Below, piece by piece: positions 8,132 through 16,535 of a stretch of 64,000 bases of DNA. Location: NCBI GenBank assembly GCA_023394615.1, contig JAEXAI010000015.1, positions 124,001 through 188,000 of the forward strand, written 5' to 3'. Source of the DNA: Actinomycetes bacterium. GTDB taxonomy: Bacteria > Actinomycetota > Coriobacteriia > Coriobacteriales > Eggerthellaceae. The notes beneath the pieces were generated by a model, which saw nothing but the letters and a program-made list of their open reading frames with translations, ran no database searches and was not told the origin of the DNA. How positions within the stretch are numbered: the stretch's first letter is position 1; the number at the start of each line of letters is the position of its first letter. Position numbers and translations under genes: made by a program.

Positions 8132-9004
8132 ATGGAAATGTTTATAGACATATTGCTGGACTCCGTTGTCGACACGTTGAAGCTCGTTCCGTTTCTGTTC
8201 GTGACCTATTGGATCATGGAAGAGATTGAGCAGCGTGCGGGATCGAAAAGCCAAGAGGCCATCGAGCGCGCCGGATATGCCGGCCCTGCAATCGGTGCCT
8301 TTTTGGGCGCGTTTCCGCAATGCGGCTTTTCGGCGGCGGCATCGACACTCTACGCTGGTCGCGTTATCACGCTTGGCACGCTGTTCGCTGTGTATCTATC
8401 CACGTCAGATGAGATGTTGCCCATACTTATCGCCGAGCAAGTTGACGTGAGCATAATGCTGAAGATTATCGGCATCAAAGTGATTATCGGCATGCTGACG
8501 GGCTTTATCGTAGATGCTGCGATACATGTAAAACGACGAAAGAACAATGAGGACAAGGTCCGTATTCATGATTTGTGTGAGCGGGATAATTGCAGATGCG
8601 ACGAAGAACACAGCCCTGTTCGCAGCGCCTTGCGCCATACGCTGCAGGTGTCGTTGTTCATCTTTCTCATTACGTTTCTTATCGCAGCCCTTATCGCGTT
8701 GGTAGGCGAAGACACGTTTGGTGAATTTATATCTTCGAATCCGACGCTTTCGGTATTCGCCTCGGCGCTGGTGGGGCTTATCCCGAATTGTGGTGCGAGC
8801 GTTATCATCACCGAGCTGTATTTGGATGGCACATTGGGGTTCGGTGCTACCATGGGCGGGCTTTTGGTGTCGGCCGGCATCGGCCTTTTGGTGCTGTTCC
8901 GCACCAACCAGTCCGTGAAGCGCAATCTATTTATCATGGGCGTGCTGTTTGCGACAGGGGTGTTGTGGGGGCTCGCGTTCCAGGTGCTGGGGATTACAAT
9001 ATAG
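8132..9004 (+). CDS. ArsP_2-like (DUF2899) membrane permease
   Basis: A 290-aa polytopic membrane protein with a clear internal duplication: GAFLGAFPQCGFSAAAS in the first half and ASALVGLIPNCGASVIIT in the second, each containing the P-x-C-G motif typical of the putative arsenic-efflux/manganese-transport family. A cytoplasmic loop around residues 140-170 contains CERDNCRC, a possible metal-binding site. The substrate is not proven for this family; organoarsenical or metal export are both possible. No ribosome site is visible at the ATG, and a second ATG follows two codons later. A TAGAAT box ends about 10 bp before the start, so translation may be leaderless. Confidence 0.82.
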   Translation: MEMFIDILLDSVVDTLKLVPFLFVTYWIMEEIEQRAGSKSQEAIERAGYAGPAIGAFLGAFPQCGFSAAASTLYAGRVITLGTLFAVYLSTSDEMLPILIAEQVDVSIMLKIIGIKVIIGMLTGFIVDAAIHVKRRKNNEDKVRIHDLCERDNCRCDEEHSPVRSALRHTLQVSLFIFLITFLIAALIALVGEDTFGEFISSNPTLSVFASALVGLIPNCGASVIITELYLDGTLGFGATMGGLLVSAGIGLLVLFRTNQSVKRNLFIMGVLFATGVLWGLAFQVLGITI

Positions 9005-9050
9005 AATGATGCACCGTTGCGCATCGATAGACTTTTCGGAAAGGAAGATC

Positions 9051-9647
9051 ATGGCAAAACTAAGTGCCGGGCTGACCGAAGAGCAGGCAATGGACCTGCT
9101 AAAACAGCATAACAAAGACGAATTCCACATCATCCATGGTGAAACCGTATCGGGCACGCTGCGCTATTTCGCGCGAGAATTCGATTCGCAAAACGAAGAA
9201 TTCTGGGCGATTGTCGGCCTTTTGCACGATGTTGATTGGGAAGAGTATCCGACCGCCGAGCAGCACACGATTGAGGGCGGACGAATCATCAAGGAAGCCG
9301 GCGGCACAGACGAGCTGATCCACGCTATCCAAACACATAATTCTGATTTCAACGAAGCATGTCCTGAGCCAGAATCGCAAATGGAAAAAATACTGTTCGC
9401 AACTGACGAGCTGACGGGGCTTATCGGCGCAGCTGTGAAGATGCGCCCTTCGGGCAGTGTGATGGATTTCACTGTGAAGTCGCTGAAGAAGAAATTCAAA
9501 GACAAGCGCTTTGCTGCGGGATGCAGCCGCGATGTGATACGCGAAGGCGCCGAGAAATTAGGCTGGACGCTCGATGAGCTGTTTGGGCGTACTATTGCCG
9601 CAATGCAGAGCTTCGCTCCTGACAAGGATACCTTCAAAGCCGAATAA
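9051..9647 (+). CDS. HD-domain hydrolase
   Basis: A 198-aa cytoplasmic protein. The HD superfamily metal site is visible: H-x-x-H/HD pattern with GLLHDVDWEEYPTAEQH (about residues 62-78) and a later His in IQTHNSD (about 99-105). Proteins of this group are phosphohydrolases acting on nucleotides or related phosphoesters, but the substrate is unknown here. The start is the ATG preceded by GGAAAGGAAG. The gene follows the permease by 46 bp and may share its transcript. Confidence 0.85.
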   Translation: MAKLSAGLTEEQAMDLLKQHNKDEFHIIHGETVSGTLRYFAREFDSQNEEFWAIVGLLHDVDWEEYPTAEQHTIEGGRIIKEAGGTDELIHAIQTHNSDFNEACPEPESQMEKILFATDELTGLIGAAVKMRPSGSVMDFTVKSLKKKFKDKRFAAGCSRDVIREGAEKLGWTLDELFGRTIAAMQSFAPDKDTFKAE

Positions 9648-9653
9648 TAGTGT

Positions 9654-9671
9654 CGAAGGTTTTGACCTTCG
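9654..9671. terminator. Short hairpin between convergent genes
   Basis: CGAAGGT (9654-9660) pairs with ACCTTCG (9665-9671) around a TTTG loop. It lies just after the HD hydrolase stop and before the convergent sortase operon ends. There is no clear T run on either side, so termination is only a possibility. Confidence 0.35.
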
Positions 9672-9736
9672 GGTGGAGCTCTCGGGAAGATACTCGCCGC
9701 TGCGCAGCGTACGCTTCTGCGCCGGATTTGCATTCG

Positions 9737-10516
9737 TTATTCGTTCGAAGAGGTGTTTGGAGGAGCTTCGGCGGCGAAAACCAACGTGCGTTCGTCAGGT
9801 GCGCCGTAGCTGCAGGTGCTCAAGGTGAGCACGTGTTCGGGCGCGGCGGTTTCGACGGCGAGACTTACGTTGGCATCCGTCGCGCACTGGGTCCACCACG
9901 CGCTAAAATCGGCATTATCACGAAATGAGGTCTTCATCGTGAGTGCATTTGATTCTTCCACATCTACGAATGCAACGCTGAATTCGCGTTTCCAATCGGG
10001 GGTTTGCAAAAGCACCCGGTCATGGCTGCGGGCGTAAGCCTCATCGGCATAGTGTGCGATACACTCGAATTGCAGATTGCCGCCATCGCCCAAGTTGTGT
10101 GCTGAAACCACGCAGTTGCGGCTGTTTGCGCCCGTATCGCAGGCTGCATCGATAAAAGGGCAGCCGCAATAATTTACTCTACCGTACACGTCATGGGTTA
10201 GATAGTAATCCGCATCTGACATATCGGCTTGGACGATGGGGTAATCGATAGGGGTACCGGGGATGGTTATCCAGCCAACGATAGATGGATTCATATCGTG
10301 CCAATAGTCCCAATCAACAAGGGGGTATTCAGCTTGTCTGCCATCTTCTAATTCCCGGTCGAATGCCGAGGCGGCACGCCCGAGCGGGTCGGGATGAACG
10401 GAAGCTACATCGTTTCGCTGCGAGCAGATTGCGCTGAGGCCAACGAATAATGAAAAGGCGCACAATCCCGAAATACAGAAGCACACGAGAGCGCCCGATG
10501 AGCGCGCTTTTCTCAT
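9737..10516 (-). CDS. Class B-type sortase
   Basis: A 259-aa membrane-anchored transpeptidase that joins surface proteins to peptidoglycan. One N-terminal TM helix (about residues 8-30), then the sortase beta-barrel with VGWITIPGTPIDYPIVQ, the catalytic His in VVSAHNLGDGG, the catalytic Cys in TLSTCSYG and the catalytic Arg in APDERTLVFA. The N-terminal helices before the barrel and DYYLTHD fit class B. The start codon overlaps the preceding stop by one base (TAATG), so it is translated with the gene upstream, which encodes a protein with a matching C-terminal sorting signal. Confidence 0.9.
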   Translation of the reverse strand: MRKARSSGALVCFCISGLCAFSLFVGLSAICSQRNDVASVHPDPLGRAASAFDRELEDGRQAEYPLVDWDYWHDMNPSIVGWITIPGTPIDYPIVQADMSDADYYLTHDVYGRVNYCGCPFIDAACDTGANSRNCVVSAHNLGDGGNLQFECIAHYADEAYARSHDRVLLQTPDWKREFSVAFVDVEESNALTMKTSFRDNADFSAWWTQCATDANVSLAVETAAPEHVLTLSTCSYGAPDERTLVFAAEAPPNTSSNE

Positions 10517-11298
10517 TACGGTCGACGCTTCGTATGGCGGGGGCTTATACGCAGTCCTGTCAGGAAAGATACGAAAAAGGCGGTGCAGAGCAGGATGGCG
10601 ACAGGCATCACGCTCACTAGAGCATTACCTGTTTGTGCATAGCGGCTAGAATCGTCATCTGTGCTTGCTGCCTGCTTTGACAGGCTCACGCTCGTGGCTT
10701 CAATCAGAGTCTGCTCGTTTGGCTTCGCCTTTACCAGTACGTGGCTGTAAGCATCAAGCATGCGTCCGCTTTCATCTTTGATATGCAGCTTGTAGATGTA
10801 TTGCGTGTCCCTGTTACCAATCACCTCGGCGCTGGGCACATGCAACGTGGGGGTAGACGGTGCATCCACAGGCTGCCACGTGTTGCCGCCATCGTGGCTG
10901 ACTTCCCACGTATAGGAAACGTTTCCCCATGTTTCCGTTACTTCGGCTACGACGTCGAATGCTTCGCCCTCATCCACGGTCATGTCGCACATCTGGGCAA
11001 ACAAGGCGTCCGCTGCACTCACGTATAGATTCGTGGTCGCTGCGCTGCTGTTGGTGGAGGATGCCGTGGCGATTGTGCCGCTATCACTGATGGGGGATGC
11101 GAAAGCGGTCCCAGTGGTACTCTCAGTGAAAGAGGCATCGACGATTCCGCTGCAGAAAAAGCAAGCGCAGACGACTATGATGTAGATGGTGCAGGCAAAT
11201 GCGACGCGCGCGAACCGTTTGCGGGAGAATCTCTCGTAGGAAAAACGAGCGTGGCAAGATTTGCTGAAGGCGCTGTCGCGCCCATTGTCCGTTGTCAT
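10516..11298 (-). CDS. Sortase-anchored surface protein with Ig-like domain and YAQTG sorting signal
   Basis: A 260-aa exported protein. Features in order: a basic N-terminus and signal/TM helix (about residues 28-52); a variable Ser/Thr stretch; an Ig-like domain with YTWEVSHDGGNTWQPV and QYIYKLHIKDESG; and a C-terminal sorting signal made of YAQTGN, a hydrophobic helix and the basic tail SPRHTKRRP. The x-x-Q-T-G/N core is the class B type, matching the sortase encoded immediately downstream. The start ATG is preceded by GGAAGGGG at 6 bp and lies 2 bp after the previous stop. Likely the wall-linked base or cap of the products of this cluster. Confidence 0.82.
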   Translation of the reverse strand: MTTDNGRDSAFSKSCHARFSYERFSRKRFARVAFACTIYIIVVCACFFCSGIVDASFTESTTGTAFASPISDSGTIATASSTNSSAATTNLYVSAADALFAQMCDMTVDEGEAFDVVAEVTETWGNVSYTWEVSHDGGNTWQPVDAPSTPTLHVPSAEVIGNRDTQYIYKLHIKDESGRMLDAYSHVLVKAKPNEQTLIEATSVSLSKQAASTDDDSSRYAQTGNALVSVMPVAILLCTAFFVSFLTGLRISPRHTKRRP

Positions 11299-11300
11299 GG

Positions 11301-13172
11301 CTAGCCCCTTCCCGCCGATACCGTCCATGTGATGGTCGCGAAATGTTTATCCAATGCGGGATCCAACGCCGAAAACGAATCAATATGCCCATTGAACTGC
11401 AGAGGCAGTGTACTGTCGGCATCTCCTAGCTTGCCCATAGCCCATTCGCTGGTCGGTGTGGGCGCTGCCGGCTGCGTATAAGAGGCAAGTTCTAAAAGCG
11501 TGCCACCTGCGCGCCCCGTGCGCAACGCGACAGAATCGCTCGCTTGCGTTGCTTGGGTGCTGAGATGTAGCGTGGCGGGAGATGCGGATTTCGCTTGCAT
11601 TCCACTGATATGCACGGCGATGGCGGATCCGTTTATCAAGGCAGCATTACCCGCCCATGAAAGCGTGCCGTCTGCCTTTGCTTTGAAGTGAACGTCTGAA
11701 GGGACGGTAACCGAAAGCGTGGCACTGATAAGCTTCGGCGTGCTTTTGAGCGTGCCTAAATATGATTCTGAAGTGTCGCGCGCCGTGGCATAAAGATACT
11801 TTCCGTAATCAGCTTCGACCAACAGCCGGTTGGCGCCGGTGCCGACGGGGGTGCCTTCGGCACCGGCAGATTCGCTGCGATACCACGTGTATTCAATGGT
11901 GGCGTCGATGGGCGTTGGATCCAAAGCGGCCTGCAGTGTTTTTGAGACCAGAGCCTCACCAGCTACGTTGAGTGTGCCTGGCAGCTGCGGAATCATACCC
12001 CATACGTAGGTTCCAGACATGGTCGCGCCGTCATATCCGTCACGCAATGCCTCGGCACTATAGGCTCTACCTGTCGGGCGCGAGGGGCCGCCTGCTCCCA
12101 CTTCCTGCCAAAATCCGGTATAGGGGCTGATGGCGGAGGGGGTCGGTAAAACGGAGTATTCTGTAGCGTTAGCATCGATTGTCTTAAACGACCAGCCCGC
12201 CCCCAGCTTTATCTGTCGCAGCGACGTGCAGTCCGTGAACATGTTGCTCTGCTTTTTTACTGCTGCCATCGACCACGAAGATAAATCAAGAGATTCGAGT
12301 GAAGTGCATCCCTCGAAAATACTGCCCGCATTGTACACTTTTGCGGTGTTCCATTTCGACACGTCGACGTTGTTCAGCTTTGAACAAAACGAGAACATAT
12401 TGCCTATATTTCCCGCGTTTGCGGTGTCCCATTTGGAAACATCCACACTCTCTAAAGAGGCGCATTTCCAGAACAGTAATCCCATTTGGTTGACGTTCGA
12501 CACATTCCACGCACTGATATCGACGGTTTTCAACGTGCGTGCTTCCCGGAAGAAGCTTTTTATGCTTGTGACTTTCGACATATCCCATTTTGAAACGTCA
12601 ACGGTTTCCAGTGCATAGCAATTCATGAACACGTAAGGAGCCAATACGATGTTTGAGGTATTCCAGTCATCAACATAGGCAGTGCGCAGGGAGGCACAGT
12701 CTGAGAACAGGTAGGAGATATCAGTGAGAGAGCTGGTATCCCATCCTCTGGCGTCGAGTGATGTAAGGGACGTGCATCCGCTGAACGTTTGGTTCATGCT
12801 TCTGCATTGAGAAAGATTCCAGTTACGCGCATCCAAGCTGGTTATAGAGATGGCATCTAGAAACCAAGCGTTCATTTGAAGCGGCTTGACCGTTGGTTCC
12901 ATCGTGATGTTTTTGATTTGCGATGCGTATTTCGACCACATGCTGGGCGAATCAACGGCGCCCGAACCCGTTATGGACAGCAGTCCATCTGAATATAAGG
13001 TCCACCGAACCGTCTGGCTGCCCTGCATCAGGCCAGAGGCTGTCACGGTCGGCTGACCTGCCGCCCAAGCCCTTGTGGGCGCGCTCGCGCACAGGGCCGC
13101 CGATGCTGCCGACAGACAGAGCATCAGAGCGGCCAGTGCCAAGAGTATTCTATGTAGGCTTGCGCGCAACAT
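11301..13172 (-). CDS. Secreted BspA-like (DUF285) repeat protein
   Basis: A 623-aa secreted protein with an N-terminal signal peptide (about residues 1-38, ending ATRAWA-like Ala-x-Ala sites). About residues 110-320 hold eight repeats of roughly 26 residues of the DUF285/BspA type, each with V-D-[VIL]-S-x-W and F-x-x-C-x-x-L, a leucine-rich-like solenoid used in adhesion. Later come an Ig-like stretch (about 400-480) and a C-terminal domain of about 140 residues ending ITWTVSAGRG. That last domain is homologous to most of the protein encoded upstream. The ATG lies 4 bp after the previous stop; the ribosome site is weak, suggesting coupling. No sorting signal of its own. Confidence 0.8.
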   Translation of the reverse strand: MLRASLHRILLALAALMLCLSAASAALCASAPTRAWAAGQPTVTASGLMQGSQTVRWTLYSDGLLSITGSGAVDSPSMWSKYASQIKNITMEPTVKPLQMNAWFLDAISITSLDARNWNLSQCRSMNQTFSGCTSLTSLDARGWDTSSLTDISYLFSDCASLRTAYVDDWNTSNIVLAPYVFMNCYALETVDVSKWDMSKVTSIKSFFREARTLKTVDISAWNVSNVNQMGLLFWKCASLESVDVSKWDTANAGNIGNMFSFCSKLNNVDVSKWNTAKVYNAGSIFEGCTSLESLDLSSWSMAAVKKQSNMFTDCTSLRQIKLGAGWSFKTIDANATEYSVLPTPSAISPYTGFWQEVGAGGPSRPTGRAYSAEALRDGYDGATMSGTYVWGMIPQLPGTLNVAGEALVSKTLQAALDPTPIDATIEYTWYRSESAGAEGTPVGTGANRLLVEADYGKYLYATARDTSESYLGTLKSTPKLISATLSVTVPSDVHFKAKADGTLSWAGNAALINGSAIAVHISGMQAKSASPATLHLSTQATQASDSVALRTGRAGGTLLELASYTQPAAPTPTSEWAMGKLGDADSTLPLQFNGHIDSFSALDPALDKHFATITWTVSAGRG

Positions 13173-13176
13173 CGTT

Positions 13177-13857
13177 TTATACGGCGTTGCCAGGTGCGAC
13201 GGTCCAGACAATCTGCCCAAATTGTTGTCTCGTTGCGGGGTTCAGCACCGAAAACGAGCTGATTTTGCCTGTGTATGACAAAGCTATCTCGTCTGTTGCC
13301 GCGCCAGAGTCGGTTTTACCTATATTCCAATCGGTTGCTGTGGTCGGGGCTTTCGCCGTGGTGTAGTCAGCCAATTCTATTGCTGTTTTCTCATTCGGCT
13401 TTATCGTTATACTGAGGGTGTCGGCTGCTGTTCCAAGTTCAGCTGTTTTGGCAAGCGTGGCTCCGCCTTGCGCAGTAACGCCGATTTTGCTCACGTGCAC
13501 ACTCATGACGGAGTTATTGACGATTTTCGTATCTGTGGGGCCGATGAGCGTGCCGTCTGATTTTGAAACGAAGTCGAGCACGGTGGGCGCGCTTACGGAA
13601 AGCTGCGTGTCGTCAGCTTTCACATAGAGGTCGGTTTTCCCAGCAGGGCTGTCGGCATAGGCTGCGGGTGCTGATGCGATAATGCCTGCCGTGCATAGCG
13701 CACTCGCACATCCTAGCATGCATAGTTTGCGCGCAGGGGATGAGTGCAAAAGCGAGCGTGTGGATGTGCCTTCAGCTTGCGTGCGTTCGCCTGAAAGACC
13801 ATGCAAAGGGAGTGCCTTCAAAGGACTGCGTTGTGTTTTGGTGAAGCGTGCGTTCAT
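13177..13857 (-). CDS. Secreted single-domain surface protein, WxL/camelysin-like in style
   Basis: A 226-aa exported protein with a long basic N-region and signal peptide (about residues 42-68, cleavage likely after AYADS or nearby). The mature part is one beta-rich domain (about 75-226) with NNSVMSVHVSKI, LSITIKPNEK, SYTGKISSFSVLNP and the ending IVWTVAPGNA. The same pattern recurs at the C-terminus of the next protein. The closing W-T-[VL] is reminiscent of WxL domains, but I do not claim membership. Probably a repeating or matrix component of the surface structure built by this cluster. Confidence 0.7.
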   Translation of the reverse strand: MNARFTKTQRSPLKALPLHGLSGERTQAEGTSTRSLLHSSPARKLCMLGCASALCTAGIIASAPAAYADSPAGKTDLYVKADDTQLSVSAPTVLDFVSKSDGTLIGPTDTKIVNNSVMSVHVSKIGVTAQGGATLAKTAELGTAADTLSITIKPNEKTAIELADYTTAKAPTTATDWNIGKTDSGAATDEIALSYTGKISSFSVLNPATRQQFGQIVWTVAPGNAV

Positions 13858-13885
13858 GATAATCCTTTCAACGATGGGTGTTTAC

Positions 13886-14473
13886 CTACGAAGCAACGAG
13901 CACGATTTCGGCCGCTGCCATACCCTTTTGCGTATGTGTTGCAGGGTCGAAAGCGGTGAATGTAGCTGTGCAGGGCACATGCCCTGGCTCGAGGCTCCGA
14001 TTAAGGCCGATAGTCTGAATGTATTCCCCAGGCGAGAGCGCGCCTGACTCGTACAAGATGTCGTTGGGGCTGTCAGTGGGCGCGATGACCACTTTCATGT
14101 CGAAGCGGTTGGCGGCAATGTTTTCAATGCGAGCGTTTGCCTGGGCGTTTGCATCTACCTCGATAAGCGAGTTTATCGAAATGTTGAACATGCCTTCTGC
14201 CACTTTTGCGTTTAGGTCTGCTTGGATTTCCTCATCGGATTTGCCTGCGTAGTAGCCCACTTGTGCTGTGGGATCTTTCCATGTATCGTCGTCGGTATTT
14301 TCGACGGTGCGCATGGAACACAGTGCGGCCGATACGGCAAGCGCGCAAAGCGCCAAGATGCATAAACCCGCAAACAAAACAGTTCGTGTGCGTTTGCGAT
14401 GCTTGTCGGCGCCACTCGTCCATAGTTCAACATCTGAAACACCCCAGTTCGGTGCTGCGTGCTTGCCGTGCAT
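13886..14473 (-). CDS. Membrane-anchored protein, first gene of sortase cluster
   Basis: Unrecognised 195-aa protein. A hydrophilic N-terminus of about 33 residues is followed by a single TM helix (FAGLCILALCALAVSAAL) and an extracytoplasmic beta-rich domain containing IDVDA-type strands, DILYESGALSPGEYIQ and the ending GMAAAEIVLVAS. The phrase Y-E-S-G-A-x-x-P-G-x-Y followed by L-x-x-x-L-x-x-G resembles domains in Gram-positive surface operons. The start is taken at the ATG behind GGGGAGGG, 8 bp away; a longer frame exists but has no ribosome site. It probably starts the minus-strand surface operon. Confidence 0.68.
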   Translation of the reverse strand: MHGKHAAPNWGVSDVELWTSGADKHRKRTRTVLFAGLCILALCALAVSAALCSMRTVENTDDDTWKDPTAQVGYYAGKSDEEIQADLNAKVAEGMFNISINSLIEVDANAQANARIENIAANRFDMKVVIAPTDSPNDILYESGALSPGEYIQTIGLNRSLEPGHVPCTATFTAFDPATHTQKGMAAAEIVLVAS

Positions 14474-14834
14474 GTGCGGACCCTCCCCAGTTTTCCGTCG
14501 CGTGCGGCCGATACATGGCGCCACGACGCTTTTCGCTGCGACCGGTCGGTTAAGGCGAATCGCCGTGGCAATACGTACAATAGGGACTGTGCCTTTCAAA
14601 AACATCTTGCAAACCTTGCGAAAACCTTTCGAAAACCTTTCAGCCGAGGTCAGCATGGGTGTGCAACGTAGTTGCTGTAGATGATTTCATGAGCGTATTT
14701 CCAGTGCAAATGAGGGCAAGTTTTACTCGGAGGTATTCCCTTTTCTTGAAAAGGCACGTATCATGACTGAGATTGAACTCTGCGACTTCGGTCCTATTGA
14801 GTCGTGGAATTCTAGAATGAAATATTTGGCATAG

Positions 14835-14978
14835 ATGGTTGCGTCCTTTGAGGCGCGGGCGAGCGGCAATCCGTCTCGCTTGAGGAAAGCAAGTGCGAAT
14901 CTTGCGCTATACCAGTAATCGTGAGCACCGCGTGGGCAGATGAAGCCCGCCGATGCGAGTCGGAATGCTCATCCATCG
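14835..14978 (+). ncRNA. Cobalamin riboswitch (probable)
   Basis: The leader contains the cobalamin aptamer landmarks in order: GCAAGTGCGAATCTTGCGC (a helix closing a TGCGAAT loop), the conserved CTATACCAGTAA run, GGGCAGATGAAGCCC as a paired arm, and GCGAGTCGGAATGCTCATCC, a match to the B12-box type C-G-A-G-T-C-x-G-A-A. The outer helix can be closed by GATGG (14835-14839) with CCATC (14974-14978). It lies about 140 bp before the DUF4430 gene, on the same strand as a whole ECF transporter. The element is a compact form; exact boundaries are approximate. Confidence 0.8.
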
Positions 14979-15092
14979 TTCTTCTGCCCTGGAGGTGGCC
15001 GCTGTGAAAGCAGCATGGAAAATTTGCGCCCTTGTGCGGCGCGTCCTGCGTTTTTCCGAACGTAGGCCTAAAACCGGACCGTTATGGCCCGG

Positions 15093-15116
15093 ATGCTTCC
15101 CGAATAAAAGGGAGGC
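15093..15116 (+). promoter_or_regulatory. Hairpin that would hide the ribosome site of the DUF4430 gene
   Basis: GCTTCCC, just upstream, can pair with GGGAGGC, which includes the Shine-Dalgarno sequence of the following gene, around an A-rich loop. An earlier hairpin, CCGG-A-CC/GG-C-CCGG, precedes it. In a riboswitch leader this is a plausible expression platform acting on translation. Confidence 0.5.
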
Positions 15117-16526
15117 ATGGTGTCTTTAGCGAACTCGCACAAAAAAGCATTCAACATCATCATGGTCGTTGCTGCTGCGCTCATCGTCGCAGTCGGCGTG
15201 TTCGCGGTGTTCAACCTGAAGGGCAATGCCGCGCAATCAGAAAACGGCGCATCGACTGTAACAATCACCGCGAAAACGGGCAACGTGAATATCGAGCGCG
15301 GCGGTATCGGTTATTCGCTGCAGCAAGGTGACGTACTGCGCGATGGCGACATCATCGAGACGCTTTCGGGCGCCTCTGCAACCCTACAGGCGGAAGGTGC
15401 GGGTAGGGTTGTCTTGGACCAGAATACCGAAGCGGTCGTTCGCCCGGCCGGTGAATCCGGCTCGGGTAGCGCTTCTAGCTCGGGTGCGGCCTTGGGAGCC
15501 GATAGCGCTTCCGCTTCAGGCGCCGCGGCTGATCCAACCTTCGTGTTAAATGCAGGAAGTGCCTTTGTGACCTGCGATGATGCGGAAAAATCCGTGCTCG
15601 CGTTTCGTACGGCCTACGGTTCCTACACAGCGCAAGACGGCGTTTGCGCCGTTGCGGCCCACGACGGTTCCGATGCGGTGCAAGTGCTTGCCGGAACTGT
15701 ACGGGAAGAGGCGGCTCAGAGCTCCACGGAATCGGGACGCGTTATCGGCGCCGTCGTAAGCACGAGCGGTGATTCTGCGGTGGCGACGTTTTCGGAAACC
15801 AAGCTCAGGTGGTCCGACATGAGTGATTTCGCGCTGCGTTCGGCAATCGAGGCGGCTCAATCGCGTACGCTATGCTTTAGCTTGGACGAACTACAAAAGA
15901 CCCTTGATGCCAGGAGCTCGATTTCCGCATCGGCGACGGCATCTGCACAGGCATTGGGAGCAGACGGCACACTCAATACGTCCACTGCGGGCGACCAAAG
16001 CCAAGACGGCGCTGCGGCTTTGGATGGATCGGCGGCATCGGATAGGGCGGGTACTGGTAGCAGCGCAGGCGGAGAAAACCAAAACGGGACGTCTGCTGCG
16101 GCGGGCACCGCGGCATCTGGCAACAGCGGTGTGGCTATTTCCACCTGTACCATACAAATCCGCTGCGACACCGTGCTGAACAACAAAGGCAACCTGACGG
16201 CGGGCAAAGACGCTTATGTTCCAGCCAATGGCAGTATTTTGGCCGCATCGGCGATTCAGATAGCCGATGGCGATACGATTTACGACGTGCTGAAGGCCGC
16301 TTGCGCTGCTGCGGGCTTGCAGCTGGAATACTCGTGGACGCCTGCATACGACAGCTATTACATCGAGGGCATCAACAATCTCTATGAATTCGATTGCGGC
16401 AGCGGAAGTGGCTGGATTATACGACTGAACGGCTGGTCTATTGATCAGGGTGTCTCCAAAGTGTCCGTAAGCAACGGTGACTTCATCAGCATTGATTACA
16501 CCTGTCAATACGGCGAGGATTTATAA
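15117..16526 (+). CDS. Surface protein with FecR-like and DUF4430 domains, probable cobalamin binder
   Basis: A 469-aa exported protein. An N-terminal TM/signal anchor (about residues 12-34), a FecR-like domain (about 45-110, VTITAKTGNVNIERGG and GDVLRDGDIIETLSG), an Ala/Ser-rich linker, and a C-terminal DUF4430 domain (about 340-469) with GDTIYDVLKAAC, LEYSWTPAYDSYYIEGI, LYEFDCGSGSGW and a closing IDYTCQYG. DUF4430 is related to the beta domain of transcobalamin and intrinsic factor, so a role in corrinoid capture fits the riboswitch upstream. The ribosome site GGGAGG is unusually close to the ATG; a GTG one codon later is an alternative start. Confidence 0.82.
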   Translation: MVSLANSHKKAFNIIMVVAAALIVAVGVFAVFNLKGNAAQSENGASTVTITAKTGNVNIERGGIGYSLQQGDVLRDGDIIETLSGASATLQAEGAGRVVLDQNTEAVVRPAGESGSGSASSSGAALGADSASASGAAADPTFVLNAGSAFVTCDDAEKSVLAFRTAYGSYTAQDGVCAVAAHDGSDAVQVLAGTVREEAAQSSTESGRVIGAVVSTSGDSAVATFSETKLRWSDMSDFALRSAIEAAQSRTLCFSLDELQKTLDARSSISASATASAQALGADGTLNTSTAGDQSQDGAAALDGSAASDRAGTGSSAGGENQNGTSAAAGTAASGNSGVAISTCTIQIRCDTVLNNKGNLTAGKDAYVPANGSILAASAIQIADGDTIYDVLKAACAAAGLQLEYSWTPAYDSYYIEGINNLYEFDCGSGSGWIIRLNGWSIDQGVSKVSVSNGDFISIDYTCQYGEDL

Positions 16527-16535
16527 GGGGCGCCA

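Noticed and set aside
10500..11298. Class A sortase and LPxTG substrate
   Set aside because: The sorting core is YAQTG and the sortase has class B features, so a class B pair fits better.
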